Part shown: piece by piece, positions 1-14,330 of the stretch
How positions within the stretch are numbered: position 1 is the first letter of the stretch
Layout of the letters: every line of letters starts with the position of its first letter
DNA from: Demequina sp.
GTDB lineage: Bacteria; Actinomycetota; Actinomycetes; Actinomycetales; Demequinaceae
DNA: 64,000 bases
Direction: 5' to 3'
Assembly: GCA_024707205.1 (NCBI GenBank)
Contig: JANQAD010000001.1
Coordinates: forward strand, 1-64,000
Notes under the pieces: generated by a model
Seen by the model: only the letters and a program-made list of their open reading frames with translations
Told to the model about the DNA's origin: nothing
The model's database searches: none
Position numbers and translations under genes: made by a program

Positions 1-33
1 GAGTTATGGACAGCTCGAAAGCTGCCAAGTGCT

Positions 34-1563
<1,530 letters not shown>

Positions 1564-1806
1564 GTTTGATAGCAATCCGACCGAAGTCGGTTCACATACA
1601 TACGAAGTGGTTCCGAGGAACCGGTTTAATCTCTAGCAAATGAACAAATGTCACTGACATTTATTTCTTTACCAAAGGAATCTCGCATCGATCGAGCCGA
1701 AGCTCTCTCGATGCCAGAGGTTTGGCATCGACATGTGGCACACTGTTGAGTTCTCAAGGTTCGGACGCGCACCTAACTCAACCCTCGCGGGCCTCGTTTG
1801 GGGCAA
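1564..1806 (-). other. 16S rRNA leader
   Basis: This is the transcribed leader between the proximal rRNA promoter and mature 16S. On the minus strand positions 1757-1741 read TTGAGAACTCAACAGTG, a block I recognise from actinobacterial rRNA leaders and spacers, where antitermination and processing signals lie. A short inverted repeat, ATGTCACTGACAT, sits near 1649-1661. No protein gene is credible here. The role in RNase III processing is inferred. Confidence 0.7.
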
Positions 1807-1813
1807 CCCTTCT

Positions 1814-1842
1814 AACTTACTCCCCTTGACCCTTCCTGTCAA
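1814..1842 (-). promoter_or_regulatory. rRNA promoter P2 (proximal)
   Basis: On the minus strand a perfect -35 box TTGACA (1842-1837) is followed after exactly 17 bp by TAAGTT (1819-1814). It lies about 250 bp before mature 16S and upstream of the conserved leader block, as expected for an rrn promoter. Confidence 0.7.
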
Positions 1843-2006
1843 CTCGCCTTGTCGGCGTGTCTCCAGTCCGGAGGGGCCTCCAATCGTACCTCTGATTGGG
1901 CGCGCATGCGACCGCTCGTTGATCCGATGGAGGTGCTGTCTCAGGTGACTCCCGCGGCCTTGTTCAGTCCTGCGGTAAGTGCTTCCTTCGTCGGCAGCAA
2001 GAGAAA

Positions 2007-2035
2007 ACATTACGGGCTGTGCGTGCGCCAGTCAA
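2007..2035 (-). promoter_or_regulatory. rRNA promoter P1 (distal)
   Basis: A second sigma-70-type promoter lies on the minus strand: TTGACT (2035-2030), a 17 bp spacer, then TAATGT (2012-2007). It overlaps the apparent C-terminal tail of tyrS. This fits tyrS really ending near 2104 (see tyrS), leaving P1 in intergenic DNA. Tandem promoters are usual for actinobacterial rrn operons. Confidence 0.6.
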
Positions 2036-3365
2036 ATCGCCTGAATCTCGGGCGTGTCGTGCACATCATGCCTGGTAAGTTGCAGTTTACGGTCGTGGCG
2101 CGGCTAGCTCGCGCGCACGAGTCCCACAGACTTTTTCCGCGTCGCAGCACAATCCACCCGCCGTCAAGCGCGTGGCTCGCACCGAGGACCAGCTCCTCGT
2201 CGTCGACCCTCACGTTATTGACGTAGGCGCCGCCCTCCGCGATGGCCCTGCGCGCCGCCGCGCGGGACTCGACGAGCCCTGTTTCGACCAGCGCGTCGAC
2301 CACCGTTGCGCCAGCGCCAAGCGAGGCACTCGGCACCTCTTGAGCGACCCCTTCAAGCGTCACCGAATCGAGCCCACCCAGCTCCCCCCTGCCGAAGATC
2401 GCCTGGCTGGCCTCCACAACGGCGGTGGCAGCGTCGGGCCCGTGGACGAGGGAGGTGACCTCCCATGCCAAAGTGCGCTGCGCCTCCCGCTTGAACGGCT
2501 CATCGGCGACGGCGCGCTCAAGGCGCTCTATCTCCTCGTGAGAAAGGAATGTGAATACCTTGAGGTAGCCGATGACATCGGCGTCTGCCTGGTTGAGCCA
2601 GAACTGGTAGAACGCGTACGGCGACGTGAGTGCGGCGTCGAGCCACACGGTCCCCGATTCCGTCTTGCCGAACTTGGTGCCGTCCGCCTTGGTGATCAGG
2701 GGCGTCGCGAGCGCATGCACCGAGGTGCCGGTCGCCTTGCGCACCAGCTCCGTGCCGGCCGTGAGGTTCCCCCACTGGTCGGAGCCGCCCGTCTGCAGCG
2801 TGCAGCCATAGCGCCGGAAGAGCTCGAGGTAGTCCATGCCCTGGAGCACCTGGTAGCTGAACTCGGTGTACGAGATCCCCTCTTCGGAGTTGAGGCGGCG
2901 AGCGACCGTGTCCTTGGCGATCATCGTGCCGAGCCGGAAGTGCTTTCCGACGTCGCGCAGCAGCTGGATCGCGGTCATGTCCTTGGTCCAGTCGAAGTTG
3001 TTGACCATGCGCGCCGCGTTGTCGCCCTCGAACGACATGAACGGCTCGATCTGCGCCCGGATCCGCTCCACCCAGTCATGGACGAGCTCCACGGGGTTGA
3101 GGACGCGGTCGCCCGCCTCCTTGGGATCGCCGATGAGCCCGGTTGCGCCGCCGACGAGCAGTAGCGGGAAGTGGCCCGCGTCCTGCAGCCGACGCACGGT
3201 GAGGATCTGCACGAGGTTGCCGATGTGCAGGCTCGGCGCGGTGGGATCGAAGCCGCAGTACAGCGTCACCGGCCCCTGGCTGAGGGCCTCGCGGAGCGCG
3301 TCGTCGCCGGTCGTCTGCGAAATGAGGCCGCGCCAGGCGAGCTCGTCAAGAATGTGCTCGGTCAT
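2010..3365 (-). CDS. tyrS: Tyrosyl-tRNA synthetase
   Basis: The enzyme charges tRNA-Tyr in the cytoplasm. The ATG at 3365 starts MTEHILDEL, and the class I signatures follow: CGFDPTAPSLHIGN (HIGH-like) near residue 46 and KFGKT (KMSKS-like) near residue 231. A C-terminal S4 RNA-binding domain (ESRAAARRAI... YVNNVRV) closes the fold. As written, the frame runs on past RRGK into about 33 unrelated residues. A single extra A in the A5 run at 2132-2136 would give RRGKKSVGLVRAS and a stop at 2104, a 420-residue protein of ordinary length. I therefore think the tail is an indel artefact and the true end is 2104. The frame upstream of 3365 is not part of the gene. Confidence 0.95.
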   Translation of the reverse strand: MTEHILDELAWRGLISQTTGDDALREALSQGPVTLYCGFDPTAPSLHIGNLVQILTVRRLQDAGHFPLLLVGGATGLIGDPKEAGDRVLNPVELVHDWVERIRAQIEPFMSFEGDNAARMVNNFDWTKDMTAIQLLRDVGKHFRLGTMIAKDTVARRLNSEEGISYTEFSYQVLQGMDYLELFRRYGCTLQTGGSDQWGNLTAGTELVRKATGTSVHALATPLITKADGTKFGKTESGTVWLDAALTSPYAFYQFWLNQADADVIGYLKVFTFLSHEEIERLERAVADEPFKREAQRTLAWEVTSLVHGPDAATAVVEASQAIFGRGELGGLDSVTLEGVAQEVPSASLGAGATVVDALVETGLVESRAAARRAIAEGGAYVNNVRVDDEELVLGASHALDGGWIVLRRGKSLWDSCARASRATTVNCNLPGMMCTTRPRFRRFDWRTHSP

Positions 3366-3372
3366 GATGCGC

Positions 3373-3881
3373 CTAGTCTGCCAGCGCGAGGTCCAATCCC
3401 ATGCACACTCGCCCCTCCGCGAGGTAGTCGCTCGCGGGCTTGAAGCCGATTCCGCGATACAGCGAGATCGCCTCCCTGCGGTTGGGCAGGACCGCAAGGA
3501 CGATCCGCCGCACCCCGTGCTCACGCGCCCAGATCGTCACCGCGGCGATCAGCGCGCGGGCCACGCCCTGCTCGCGCTCCGCAGGCAGCACGAACATGCG
3601 CTCGAGCCGCACTACGCCGTCGGCATGCGGCACCGCGAGCGTTTGGCCGACGACGTCCGTGCTGCGCAGGGCGAGGAACGCCTCCCCAGCCGCCGGCCGC
3701 GCGTCATTCGGGTAGTTCGCGAGGTGCTCGACGTACTCCACGGGAAGCTGCGCGGCACGTCCTCCCCAGCCCAAGCGTCGGGCAGGCGAAGGTACCCCTC
3801 GAGCAGTGCCCTGCCCGCCTCGAGCAGCTGCGGGTGCTCGCTGAGGCGGACGATCGCCGCGTGCGGCTCAGCGATGGCCAT
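3373..3881 (-). CDS. GNAT N-acetyltransferase, frameshifted in this sequence
   Basis: This is a probable acetyl-CoA-dependent N-acetyltransferase of unknown substrate. The N-terminal part (ATG at 3881; MAIAEPHAAIVRLSEHPQLL) is in one frame. The C-terminal part (LPVEYVEHLANYPND..., the acetyl-CoA motif V-x-P-x-x-R-x-x-G-V-A-R-A-L, and AISLYRGIGFKP) is in the frame one base behind. The switch lies around 3764-3774, in CCCC/CCC runs on the plus strand. One extra base there restores a protein of about 169 residues, normal for the family. The frameshift coincides with a copy of the recurrent octamer CCGACGCT. It sits just after tyrS in the opposite order of transcription (its stop is 7 bp from the tyrS start) and just downstream of the kinase gene. 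Confidence 0.75.
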
Positions 3882-3920
3882 GGGGCGCCTTCATGTGCCC
3901 GACGCTAACAAAGGTCACCG

Positions 3921-4546
3921 TCATTTGTCCGGTATTCGCGCGGTCCCGTCAAGAACCACGTCGGCTGCGGCGGGCAGTCCCGCGGCGGCCAGGTGGCCGG
4001 TTTCGATCGCCTGCCAGCGTTGCCATTCGCCGAGCATGCCCTCGCCGTCGCGCGCTATCCCGCGGCGAAGGCGCTCGTCGGCCGGCGCGTCGACGAACAC
4101 GGTGAGCACGGCGAGCTCACGGGCGCGCGGCATGCCGACGCCGACGCCCTCGATGATCAGGAACGCGCGCTGAGGCACGCGAATCTCGTGGGTTCGGCGG
4201 CCCTCCACCCAGTCCCACATGCGGAACGTGCCCTCCCCACCGGCGACCAGCGGCTCCAGGATCTGATCGAGCAGCACCTCGGCGAGCGTCGCGAGCCCGT
4301 CCCAGCCCTCGTAGAGGTCGTCTCCGTGAAGTATCTGGACCTCAGCGCCCTCGGCGAGCGGAGCGTCGGGCCGGAAGGTGCCGGCGCCCGCCGACGCCTC
4401 TCCCCGAGCGCGACCGCAAGACGGTTCGCGAGGGTGGACTTGCCGGAGCCGGCCGGGCCGTCGATGAGGACGAGGCGCGTCCGACCGCAACCCGGGGCTG
4501 CATCCCGCACGCGTTGCGCAATATCGCGGATGCTGGGATTGCCCAC
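3921..4546 (-). CDS. Uridine kinase-like P-loop kinase, frameshifted in this sequence
   Basis: This is a small nucleoside/uridine kinase-like NTPase. The GTG at 4546 begins a protein with a Walker A motif, DGPAGSGKSTLANRL, near residues 28-42. In the frame one base behind follow QILHGDDLYEGWDGL (a typical Mg/substrate-binding DDLY motif), EGTFRMWDW, and IIEGVGVG. The frame switch falls at the CCCC run 4402-4405 (GGGG on the coding strand). One additional G gives an uninterrupted 208-residue protein. The promoter region is shared back-to-back with ybaK, with about 22 bp between the starts. The substrate cannot be told from sequence. The family is often annotated as 'ATP-binding protein' or uridine kinase. 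Confidence 0.75.
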
Positions 4547-4568
4547 GGCGCAAGACTACGGTGAGGCT

Positions 4569-5045
4569 ATGCATCCTTCGAGCGCGCGCATCATGGACCT
4601 GTTGGCTGGCTTTGGCCTCGGCACCGAGGTGCGAACGCTCGCCGATTCCACCCGCACCGCGGCGGAGGCGGCGGCCGCCCTGGGCTGCGACGTGGGCGCC
4701 ATTGCGTCCTCGCTCGTGTTCCTCGCCGACGGCTCCCCCGTCTTGGTGCTGACGTCGGGTTCGCATCGGGTTGACACGGAGTTGCTTGCGGCCCAGATCG
4801 GCGCCTCCGAGATCACGCGCGCCTCCGCCGACACAGTGCGCGAGGCCACGGGTCAGCCGATCGGTGGGGTGGCGCCGCTCGGCCACCCGGCACCCGTGCC
4901 CACCTATATAGACGTTGAACTCAAGAAGCACGGTGACCTGTGGGCTGCCGCCGGCACACCGCATTCGGTGTTCGACATCTCGTACGACGACCTGAAGCGG
5001 GTGACCGGCGCCACCGAGGTGGTTGTGGAGGCGCCGGCCACCTGA
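4569..5045 (+). CDS. ybaK: YbaK/aminoacyl-tRNA deacylase
   Basis: This is a 158-residue single-domain protein of the YbaK/ProX type, which hydrolyses mischarged Cys- or Ala-tRNA(Pro) in trans. The family pattern is visible: an acidic Asp-rich N-terminal half with SSLVFLADGSPVLVLTSG, then ASADTVREATGQPIGGVAPLGH, the GxxPxGH-type substrate pocket, and a C-terminal AGTPHSVFDISYDDL, in which Thr-Pro-His is characteristic. ATG at 4569 has GGTGAGG just upstream. It is the only rightward gene in this stretch, divergent from the kinase and convergent with the CHAP gene. Confidence 0.85.
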   Translation: MHPSSARIMDLLAGFGLGTEVRTLADSTRTAAEAAAALGCDVGAIASSLVFLADGSPVLVLTSGSHRVDTELLAAQIGASEITRASADTVREATGQPIGGVAPLGHPAPVPTYIDVELKKHGDLWAAAGTPHSVFDISYDDLKRVTGATEVVVEAPAT

Positions 5046-5057
5046 CGCGATGGGAGG

Positions 5058-5779
5058 TCAGGCCGACTTCTTGTCGTGGATGACCTCGATCTTGCCGCCC
5101 GAGCTGTTGATCAACGACTTGAGTGTCGTCAGTTTCACCTTGTAGCGCTTCGTCTTCTGGTCCCCGCACTGCGCCTCGCTCACGTACACATAACCGCCGA
5201 TGATGTCGTCGATGTAGGCGACGTGTCCCGCAGACGTGTACGTTCCCGAGGCATCCGGGGCGGCTTCTTCGCACCCGAGTCGAACTGCAGCACGGCACCC
5301 TTCGCAGGGGTCTTGTCAACCGTGATCAGGCTGCTCTTGCACTTGCGAGCCCGCTCGTCCCACGAGGCGGCGTTCTTGCCGGTGGCGCACTTCTCCACAA
5401 AGTCGTAGCGCCCTGACTTCTGCAGACGGTACGCAACGTAGCGCGTGCAGTTGATGCTCGTGCCACTGCACGTCGGTTGCCCCCACGCCTTGGACTTGGT
5501 GGTGAAGCCCGAGTACGACACACACGCGACGCCCTTCTTCCAGCACGTCCACGACGCCGTCGAGATGCCTCCGATAGAGGCGGTCTTCACGGCCGCCTGA
5601 ACATGGACGACCTCGGCGGCTGGCGCCTTGCTGAGCTGCACCGGCTGAGAGGCCGACGCCGGCCCCACGGCAAGGCCCGCGGCGAGGAGGCCCGCGGCCC
5701 CAATGGCGAAAACCTTGGCGATGCGGTGATTGCGCGCACGCGAGCGCGCTGACTTCCAGTTGCTGACATAGGTGAACAC
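5058..5779 (-). CDS. Secreted CHAP-domain protein, frameshifted in this sequence
   Basis: This is a probable exported peptidoglycan amidase/endopeptidase. GTG at 5779 follows a strong AAAGGGGGGACC ribosome site. The N-terminus has basic residues then a hydrophobic stretch (VFAIGAAGLLAAGLAVG) ending in PASA-SQ, a signal peptide. The CHAP catalytic Cys is in INCTRYVAYRL and the His in SAGHVAYIDD, but the two lie in different frames. The switch is at GGGG 5257-5260, and one extra base restores about 240 residues ending GGKIEVIHDKKSA. Several Cys residues suggest extracellular disulfides. It has its own 160-nt leader downstream of argH, in which I see no recognised riboswitch. Confidence 0.75.
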
Positions 5780-5940
5780 GAAGGTCCCCCCTTTCCCCTT
5801 GAGTACACCGCCCAGTCGAGACGGTGTTCCCGATGCTGGCAGGAGATCCGCAGCCCCGCAACAACCGGGTGCAGCGTGTGGAGAAATCGTCACGATCTCG
5901 CGGAGGCTGACCCCTTGGGGGCGGGTGTGGAGCCAGCCCG

Positions 5941-8570
<2,630 letters not shown>

Positions 8571-8584
8571 AACGTGTTTACCTT

Positions 8585-9064
8585 TCAGTGGCCCGACGCT
8601 CGGGCTAGAAATCTCTGGGCGAGGCTCTCCCCGCCATCCGGTAGGCGGGAGATCACGATGATGGTGTCGTCGCCGGCGACGGTGCCGAGGATCTCCTCGT
8701 CGTCGTGCGAGTCGATCGCCATGGCGAGGAACTGCGCGGCGCCCTCGGGCGTGCGCAGAACGGCGAGGTTGGCGCTGCCAGCCGCCGAGTGCAGCAGTTC
8801 CGCGCACAGCCGGTTGAGGCGCGTGGCGCCGTCCTCAAGCGACTCCATGGTGGCCTGCGTCGCGTAGGTGAGGCGGCCGTCGGCCCCACGAACCTTGACC
8901 GCGCCCACCTCGACGAGGTCCCGGGAGAGGGTGGCCTGGGTGACGTGGATTCCCTCGCCGTCGAGGACGCCGGCGAGCTGCGTCTGCGACTCCACGCCGC
9001 CCGCCTCGATGAGGTGGCGGACGCGGGCCTGGCGCGCGGCCTTGGTGTGCGGGATGACGTTCAT
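8585..9064 (-). CDS. argR: Arginine repressor ArgR
   Basis: ArgR is an arginine-sensing repressor that binds ARG boxes as a hexamer. The 159-residue protein has an N-terminal winged helix ([25 protein letters not shown]) and a C-terminal trimerisation/arginine-binding domain with [12 protein letters not shown], the family signature. ATG at 9064 overlaps the argF TGA as ATGA, implying translational coupling. The last codons overlap a copy of the recurrent octamer at 8593-8600. Being inside the operon it represses, it should be autoregulated through the argC operator. Confidence 0.96.
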   Translation of the reverse strand: MNVIPHTKAARQARVRHLIEAGGVESQTQLAGVLDGEGIHVTQATLSRDLVEVGAVKVRGADGRLTYATQATMESLEDGATRLNRLCAELLHSAAGSANLAVLRTPEGAAQFLAMAIDSHDDEEILGTVAGDDTIIVISRLPDGGESLAQRFLARASGH

Positions 9065-9990
9065 TGCTGCACCAACCAGGTCAACAGCGCCTTCTGCGCG
9101 TGCAGGCGGTATTCGGCCTCGAGCCACACGACGGACTGGGGGCCGTCAAGCACCTCTGCGGTGATCTCCTTGCCGCGATACGCGGGGAGGCAGTGCAGCA
9201 CGTTCGCTCCGGGCGCCGCGAGCTCGAGGGTGCGCGCGTTGACCTGGTACGCGTCGAAGGCGCCCGCGCGGTCGGTGGCGGAGGACTCATCACCCATGGA
9301 CACCCACGTGTCGGTAGCGATGACGTCCGCGCCGCGCACGGCGTCGTCCACGTCCATCGTGACCGTGACAGAGCCGCCGTTCTCGGCCGCGATGCGCTTG
9401 GCGTCGAGGACGACCGCCTCGCTCGGCAGGTAGTCCGACGGCGCGCCCACCCTCACGTGCATTCCCGCCAAGGCGCCGCCAAGGAGGTAGCTGTGGGCCA
9501 TGTTGTTGGCGCCGTCGCCGACGTACGTGAGCGTGAGGCCGGCGAGCGCGTCGACGCCGCCGCGGGCGTCGGCCACCGCGGCGAGGTCCGCGAGGATCTG
9601 GCACGGGTGGAACGAGTCGGTGAGGGCATTGACCACGGGGACGCCGGCGTGCTCGGCCATCTCGTCGATGCGGTCCTGCCCGAACGTGCGCCACACGATC
9701 GCGCTCACCTGGCGACCAAGCACCTTAGCGGTGTCCGCGATGGACTCGCCGCGGCCCATCTGGGAGGTCGCGGTGTCGAGCACGAGCGGGTAGCCGCCCA
9801 GCTCGGCGACGCCGACGCTGAAACTCACCCTCGTGCGCGTTGACGGCTTGTCGAAGAGGATCGCCACGCCCTTGGGACCGGCGAACGGCTGGTGCAGCTG
9901 GCGGTTGGCTCGGAACGCGAGGGCGAGTTCCAAGACCTCGCGCTGCTCGGCCGCCGTGAGGTCGTCGTCGCGGAGGAAATGTCGGGTCAT
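9061..9990 (-). CDS. argF: Ornithine carbamoyltransferase
   Basis: This enzyme transfers the carbamoyl group to ornithine, making citrulline. The 309-residue protein has the carbamoyl-phosphate motif STRTRVSF near residue 50, FHPCQILAD near 128 and LHCLPAYRG near 267, which distinguish OTCase from aspartate carbamoyltransferase. ATG at 9990 overlaps the argD stop (ATGA), and the gene ends in an ATGA overlap with argR. Biosynthetic rather than catabolic function follows from the operon. Confidence 0.96.
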   Translation of the reverse strand: MTRHFLRDDDLTAAEQREVLELALAFRANRQLHQPFAGPKGVAILFDKPSTRTRVSFSVGVAELGGYPLVLDTATSQMGRGESIADTAKVLGRQVSAIVWRTFGQDRIDEMAEHAGVPVVNALTDSFHPCQILADLAAVADARGGVDALAGLTLTYVGDGANNMAHSYLLGGALAGMHVRVGAPSDYLPSEAVVLDAKRIAAENGGSVTVTMDVDDAVRGADVIATDTWVSMGDESSATDRAGAFDAYQVNARTLELAAPGANVLHCLPAYRGKEITAEVLDGPQSVVWLEAEYRLHAQKALLTWLVQQ

Positions 9991-11210
9991 GGCGTGACCT
10001 CCGTGGTGTACGCCGCGATGATCGCCGGCGCGGCCTGCGTGAACCACGCGATGAAGGTGTCGATCTCCTTTGCGGAGATCGTGAGCGCGGGGACCAACCG
10101 GAGCGAGTCCGCGGTGGGCGCGTTCACGATGAAGCCGGCCTCGAGCGCCGCGGCGGCAACCTCAGCGGCCACCGGCGCGGACAGCGCCGCGCCGAGCATG
10201 AGGCCCTCGCCCCGCACCTCGGTGACGAAGGGCAGCTCCGCCAGCGCGGACCGGGTGTGCTCCCCCACGTTCTTGACGTTCGTGAGCACGTCCTCCTCCT
10301 CGAGGATGCGCAGCGTGGCGAGCGCGGCGGCCGTGGCGAGCGCGTTGCCTCCGAAGGTGCTGCCGTGCTCGCCCTTGACGAGCAGGGTTCCGGCCCACGG
10401 CCCAAACGCGACGACAGCCCCGATCGGCACTCCCCCGCCGAGCCCTTTCGCGAGGGCCATGACGTCGGGAACCACGCCGTGCAGCTGGTGGGCGAACCAC
10501 GCGCCCGTGCGCGCCACGCCGGTCTGCACCTCGTCGAACGCGAGCAGCGCGCCGTGCTCGGTGCAGAGGTCGCGGGCCAACTGGAGGTATTCGGTGCTCA
10601 GGGGGTGCACGCCGCTCTCACCCTGGATGGGCTCGAGGACGATGGCGGCGAGGTCATCGCCCGCGGTTGCGCGCAGCGCCTCGAGGTCCCCGCGCGGCAC
10701 GAACTGCACGCCTGCGGGCAGCGGCTCGAATGGCGCCCGGATGGACTCCTTGCCGGTGAGCGCGAGCGCGCCCATCGACCGCCCGTGGAACGAGCCTTCG
10801 AGCGCGACGATCCTGGTACGGCCCGTCTTCCGGGCCATCTTGAAGACCGCCTCCATGGCTTCCGTACCGCTGTTGGTGAGGAATACGCGAGAGCCAGCCG
10901 GAGCGTCGGACAGCTGCAAGAGCCGCTCCGCAAGGGCGATCTGCGGCTCGGTGGCGAAGAAGTTGGAGGCCTGCGCGAGAGTCGCCGCCTGGGACGCAAT
11001 CGCCTGCACCCAGCCCGGGTGGGCGTGGCCGAGCGCCGTCACCGCGATCCCGCCCAGCAGGTCGAGGTAGCGATTGCCGTCGGCGTCCCACACGTAGGAG
11101 CCCTCGCCGCGGGCCAGCACCCGCTGCGGCGTGCCGAAGGTCGCCATGATGGCGTTCTCGTAGCGGGACAGGCCCGCTTGGTCCAACTCGAGACCCGTGC
11201 CGCCGCTCAT
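9987..11210 (-). CDS. argD: Acetylornithine aminotransferase
   Basis: This is a PLP-dependent class III aminotransferase that converts N-acetylglutamate semialdehyde to N-acetylornithine. The 407-residue protein contains [40 protein letters not shown] and the PLP lysine in [14 protein letters not shown] near residue 253. ATG at 11210 (MSGGTGLEL) overlaps the argB stop as ATGA. The longer in-frame extension upstream belongs to argB. The protein is complete. Confidence 0.96.
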   Translation of the reverse strand: MSGGTGLELDQAGLSRYENAIMATFGTPQRVLARGEGSYVWDADGNRYLDLLGGIAVTALGHAHPGWVQAIASQAATLAQASNFFATEPQIALAERLLQLSDAPAGSRVFLTNSGTEAMEAVFKMARKTGRTRIVALEGSFHGRSMGALALTGKESIRAPFEPLPAGVQFVPRGDLEALRATAGDDLAAIVLEPIQGESGVHPLSTEYLQLARDLCTEHGALLAFDEVQTGVARTGAWFAHQLHGVVPDVMALAKGLGGGVPIGAVVAFGPWAGTLLVKGEHGSTFGGNALATAAALATLRILEEEDVLTNVKNVGEHTRSALAELPFVTEVRGEGLMLGAALSAPVAAEVAAAALEAGFIVNAPTADSLRLVPALTISAKEIDTFIAWFTQAAPAIIAAYTTEVTP

Positions 11211-12118
11211 GTCCACAGCTCCCTGTCCGGCATCACCATGGTGCCGATACCGGCCGTGGTGAAGATCTCGGACAGCATCGAGTGCGCCTGGCGGCCGTCG
11301 ATGACGTGCGCCTGCGGCACTCCCCCGCGGACCGCGCGCAGGCATGCCTCCATCTTGGGCTTCATGCCGCTCTCGAGCGTTGGCAGCAGCTCTTCCAGGG
11401 ACGATGCGGTGATCTGTCGGACGAGCGAGTCGCGGTCCGGCCAGTTGCGGTACAGGCCCTCGACGTCGGTGAGGACGATGAGCTTTCGCGCGCGCAGGGC
11501 CACGGCGAGGGCGGCGGCCGCGGTGTCGGCGTTGACGTTGAGCACCGTGGTGGGGTCGTCGATGTCCGGGGCCACGGTGCTCACCACGGGAATGCGACCC
11601 GCCTCGATGATGTCGAGCACGGCCGCCGGGTTCACCTTGATGACGTCGCCGACGAGGCCAACGTCCACGGCCTCGCCGTCAACGGTCGCGTGCTGGCGCT
11701 TGGCCTGAAGCAGCCCGGCATCCTCTCCGCTGAGCCCCACCGCGTGGGGCCCGTGGTCGTTGATGAGGCCCACGAGCTCGCGCGAGACCTGACCGGTGAG
11801 CACCATGCGCACCACGTCCATCGCCTCCGGCGTGGTGACGCGCAGGCCGCCGCGGAACTCGGACTCGATCCCCAGCCGGGTCAGCATGTCCGAGATCTGC
11901 GGGCCGCCGCCGTGCACCACTACGGGGTGCAGGCCCAGCAGCCGCAGGTGAACGATGTCCTGCGCGAACGCGCGCTTGAGCGTGTCGTCGATCATGGCGT
12001 TGCCGCCGTACTTGATGACCACCACGGCGCCCTTGAAGCGCTCTATCCACGGCATCGCGTCGATGAGTACGCCCACCTTCTGTTGGGGCGTGAGGTCGGG
12101 GATGTCGATGTCGCTCAT
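11207..12118 (-). CDS. argB: Acetylglutamate kinase
   Basis: This enzyme phosphorylates N-acetylglutamate and is the usual arginine feedback point of the pathway. The 303-residue amino-acid-kinase fold shows [10 protein letters not shown] near residue 35, [14 protein letters not shown] near 73 and [14 protein letters not shown]. The N-terminal helix ([19 protein letters not shown]) ahead of the kinase core is typical of arginine-sensitive hexameric enzymes, so feedback inhibition is likely by family knowledge. ATG at 12118 overlaps the argJ stop. Confidence 0.96.
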   Translation of the reverse strand: MSDIDIPDLTPQQKVGVLIDAMPWIERFKGAVVVIKYGGNAMIDDTLKRAFAQDIVHLRLLGLHPVVVHGGGPQISDMLTRLGIESEFRGGLRVTTPEAMDVVRMVLTGQVSRELVGLINDHGPHAVGLSGEDAGLLQAKRQHATVDGEAVDVGLVGDVIKVNPAAVLDIIEAGRIPVVSTVAPDIDDPTTVLNVNADTAAAALAVALRARKLIVLTDVEGLYRNWPDRDSLVRQITASSLEELLPTLESGMKPKMEACLRAVRGGVPQAHVIDGRQAHSMLSEIFTTAGIGTMVMPDRELWT

Positions 12119-13290
12119 GTGGAGTACGCGCTGTTCTCGTGGACGTAGTCGTGGGTCAGGTCGTTGGTCCAGATGGTCGCGGTCGCGTCCCCGGCGTGGA
12201 GGTTGATCTCCACCTGCACCTCGCGGTCCGCGAGCGAGACTCCCTCACGCGAGTCGCCGACGCCGGCCGCCCTGCATACCTGCACGCCGTTGATGGCGAC
12301 ATCGAGCTCGGCCGCGTCGAAGGGCGCGATGTCCTCGGGCACCGTGCCCGCGGCCGAGATGATTCGGCCCCAGTTCGGGTCTCCGCCGAACACCGCGGCC
12401 TTGAAGAGGTTGGAGCGCGCGACCGCGCGCCCCACGGCCTCCGCCGCCTCCTCGGAGCTCGCCTCGACCACGGTGATGGCGATGTCGTGCGTCGCCCCTT
12501 CGGCGTCCGCGACAAGTCCGCGCGCGATCTGCACGCAGACCTCCGTGAGCGCCCCCTCGAACTCGTCAATGCCAGGCATGATGCCCGACGCTCCGCTCAC
12601 CATGAGCAGGACCGTGTCGTTTGTTGACATGCAGCCGTCGGAGTCGACGCGGTTGAGGGTGGTGCGCACGGCCTCCTTGAGCGCGGCGTTCGCCCTGTAT
12701 GGATCCACCACGGCGTCCGTGGTGATCACGCACAGCATCGTCGCGAGCCCGGGCGCGAGCATGCCCGCGCCCTTCGCCATACCGCCGACCACCCAGCCCT
12801 CGCCGTGCGCGACGGCCTGCTTGGTCACGGTGTCGGTGGTGAGAATTGCGTGAGCCGCGTCGTCGCCGCCGTCCGCGCTCAAACTGGCGGCAGCGTCGGA
12901 CACGCCAGGGAGCAGCGTGTCCATGGGCAGCCGCACGCCGATGAGTCCCGTGGAGCACACGGCGACGTCGCCGCTCGAGACGTCCCTGCCGTCGGCCTGC
13001 AGCGCGCTCGCCACATGCTCGGCCGTGCGATGGGTGTCAGCGAAACCCTCGGCGCCGGTGGCCGCGTTCGCGCCACCGGAGTTGAGGATGACCGCGTCGA
13101 CTCGCGCGTCCGCCAACACCTGCCGCGACCAGGCGACCGGCGCGGCGAACACGCGATTGGACGTGAAGACGCCCGCCGCGACGTGCATGGGGCCCTCGTT
13201 CACCACGAGCGCCACGTCTGGGCGACCGGAGGGCTTGAGGCCGGCCGTGACTCCCGCGGCCACAAATCCGGCGGCGGCGGTGACGCTCAC
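12115..13290 (-). CDS. argJ: Bifunctional ornithine acetyltransferase/N-acetylglutamate synthase
   Basis: This enzyme recycles the acetyl group from N-acetylornithine to glutamate and can also use acetyl-CoA. The 391-residue precursor carries the self-cleavage site before the nucleophilic Thr in [13 protein letters not shown] near residue 183, giving alpha and beta chains. [13 protein letters not shown] and [10 protein letters not shown] are family signatures. The GTG at 13290 overlaps the argC TGA (GTGA). No separate argA is seen in the operon, so this protein probably provides the first step, though I cannot exclude an argA elsewhere. Confidence 0.95.
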   Translation of the reverse strand: MSVTAAAGFVAAGVTAGLKPSGRPDVALVVNEGPMHVAAGVFTSNRVFAAPVAWSRQVLADARVDAVILNSGGANAATGAEGFADTHRTAEHVASALQADGRDVSSGDVAVCSTGLIGVRLPMDTLLPGVSDAAASLSADGGDDAAHAILTTDTVTKQAVAHGEGWVVGGMAKGAGMLAPGLATMLCVITTDAVVDPYRANAALKEAVRTTLNRVDSDGCMSTNDTVLLMVSGASGIMPGIDEFEGALTEVCVQIARGLVADAEGATHDIAITVVEASSEEAAEAVGRAVARSNLFKAAVFGGDPNWGRIISAAGTVPEDIAPFDAAELDVAINGVQVCRAAGVGDSREGVSLADREVQVEINLHAGDATATIWTNDLTHDYVHENSAYST

Positions 13291-14330
13291 GGCGCGATCC
13301 CAATCACGTTCAGGCCCAGCGTCTCCGGCAGGCCCAGGGCCAGGTTCATCGACTGGAGCGCGGCCCCGGCAGTCCCCTTGACGAGGTTGTCGATCGCGCA
13401 CACGACAACGACGCGACCTGCCTTGCCGTCCACGGCAACCTGCATGATCGCCGTATTCGCGCCCACGGTCGCGGCCGTTGACGGCCACTGACCCTCGGGA
13501 AGCAGGTGCACGAACGGCTCGTCCGCGTACGTCTCCTCCCACGCGGCCCTGACCGCTTCCACGTTCACGCCGGCCGCGATGGGGGCCGTCACGGTGGCGA
13601 GGATGCCGCGGGCCATCGGCACGAGCACCGGAGTGAAGCTCAGTCGAATGCCACTCGCGCCAGCGGACTCGAGGTTCTGGATGATCTCCGGGATGTGGCG
13701 GTGCGAGCCGCCAACGGCGTAGGGAACGGCGGCGCCGAGCGCCTCGCTCGCCAGATACGTGGTCTCGAGCTTCTTTCCCGCACCGGAGTAGCCCACGGCG
13801 AGGACCGCGACGACGTCGCCGGGGTCAACGACGCCCGACGCCACGCCCGGCTGCAGCGCGAGCGTCACCGCGGTGACGTTGCAGCCGGGCACGGCGATGC
13901 GCTTGGTGCCCGCCAGGTTCGCGCGCTGGCGATCGTTGGGGGTGATGAGTTCAGGGAGGCCGTAGGGCCACGAGCCGGCGTGCTCGCCGCCGTAGTACGC
14001 CGCCCATGCCGTGGGATCGGTGAGCCGGTGGTCGGCGCCGCAGTCGATGACGAGCGTCTCCGCAGGCAGCTTGGAGGCGATCTCCGCGGACTTGCCGTGC
14101 GGGAGCGCCAGGACCACGACGTCGTGTCCGTTGAGGATCTCTGGGGTCGTGTCCTGAAGGAAGCGATCGGCGAGGGGCAGCAGATGCGGCTGGTGCACCC
14201 CCAGCTTGTCCCCCACGGACGAATTGGCCGTCAGGGCGCCGATCTCGACGTCGGGATGCTGACTGAAGACACGCAGGACCTCGCCGCCCACATAGCCGGA
14301 GGCACCGGCGACAGCAACGGAGATGGCCAT
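13287..14330 (-). CDS. argC: N-acetyl-gamma-glutamyl-phosphate reductase
   Basis: This NADPH-dependent reductase makes N-acetylglutamate semialdehyde. The 347-residue protein shows the nucleotide-binding start [17 protein letters not shown] and the catalytic Cys in [13 protein letters not shown] near residue 148. It is the first gene of the operon. ATG at 14330 (MAIS) matches the family start. Another in-frame ATG lies 6 bases upstream, but neither has a good ribosome site. The promoter and ArgR boxes run right up to the start codon, so a leaderless mRNA is likely. Confidence 0.95.
   Translation of the reverse strand: MAISVAVAGASGYVGGEVLRVFSQHPDVEIGALTANSSVGDKLGVHQPHLLPLADRFLQDTTPEILNGHDVVVLALPHGKSAEIASKLPAETLVIDCGADHRLTDPTAWAAYYGGEHAGSWPYGLPELITPNDRQRANLAGTKRIAVPGCNVTAVTLALQPGVASGVVDPGDVVAVLAVGYSGAGKKLETTYLASEALGAAVPYAVGGSHRHIPEIIQNLESAGASGIRLSFTPVLVPMARGILATVTAPIAAGVNVEAVRAAWEETYADEPFVHLLPEGQWPSTAATVGANTAIMQVAVDGKAGRVVVVCAIDNLVKGTAGAALQSMNLALGLPETLGLNVIGIAP

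Noticed and set aside
2010..2103. Extra C-terminal tail of TyrRS as a real extension
   Set aside because: One added A in a T5 run restores a normal C-terminus and stop, and an rRNA promoter lies within the would-be tail.
5780..5940. c-di-AMP (ydaO-type) riboswitch before the CHAP gene
   Set aside because: Such switches often precede cell-wall hydrolase genes in actinobacteria, but I could not match the conserved blocks in this leader.
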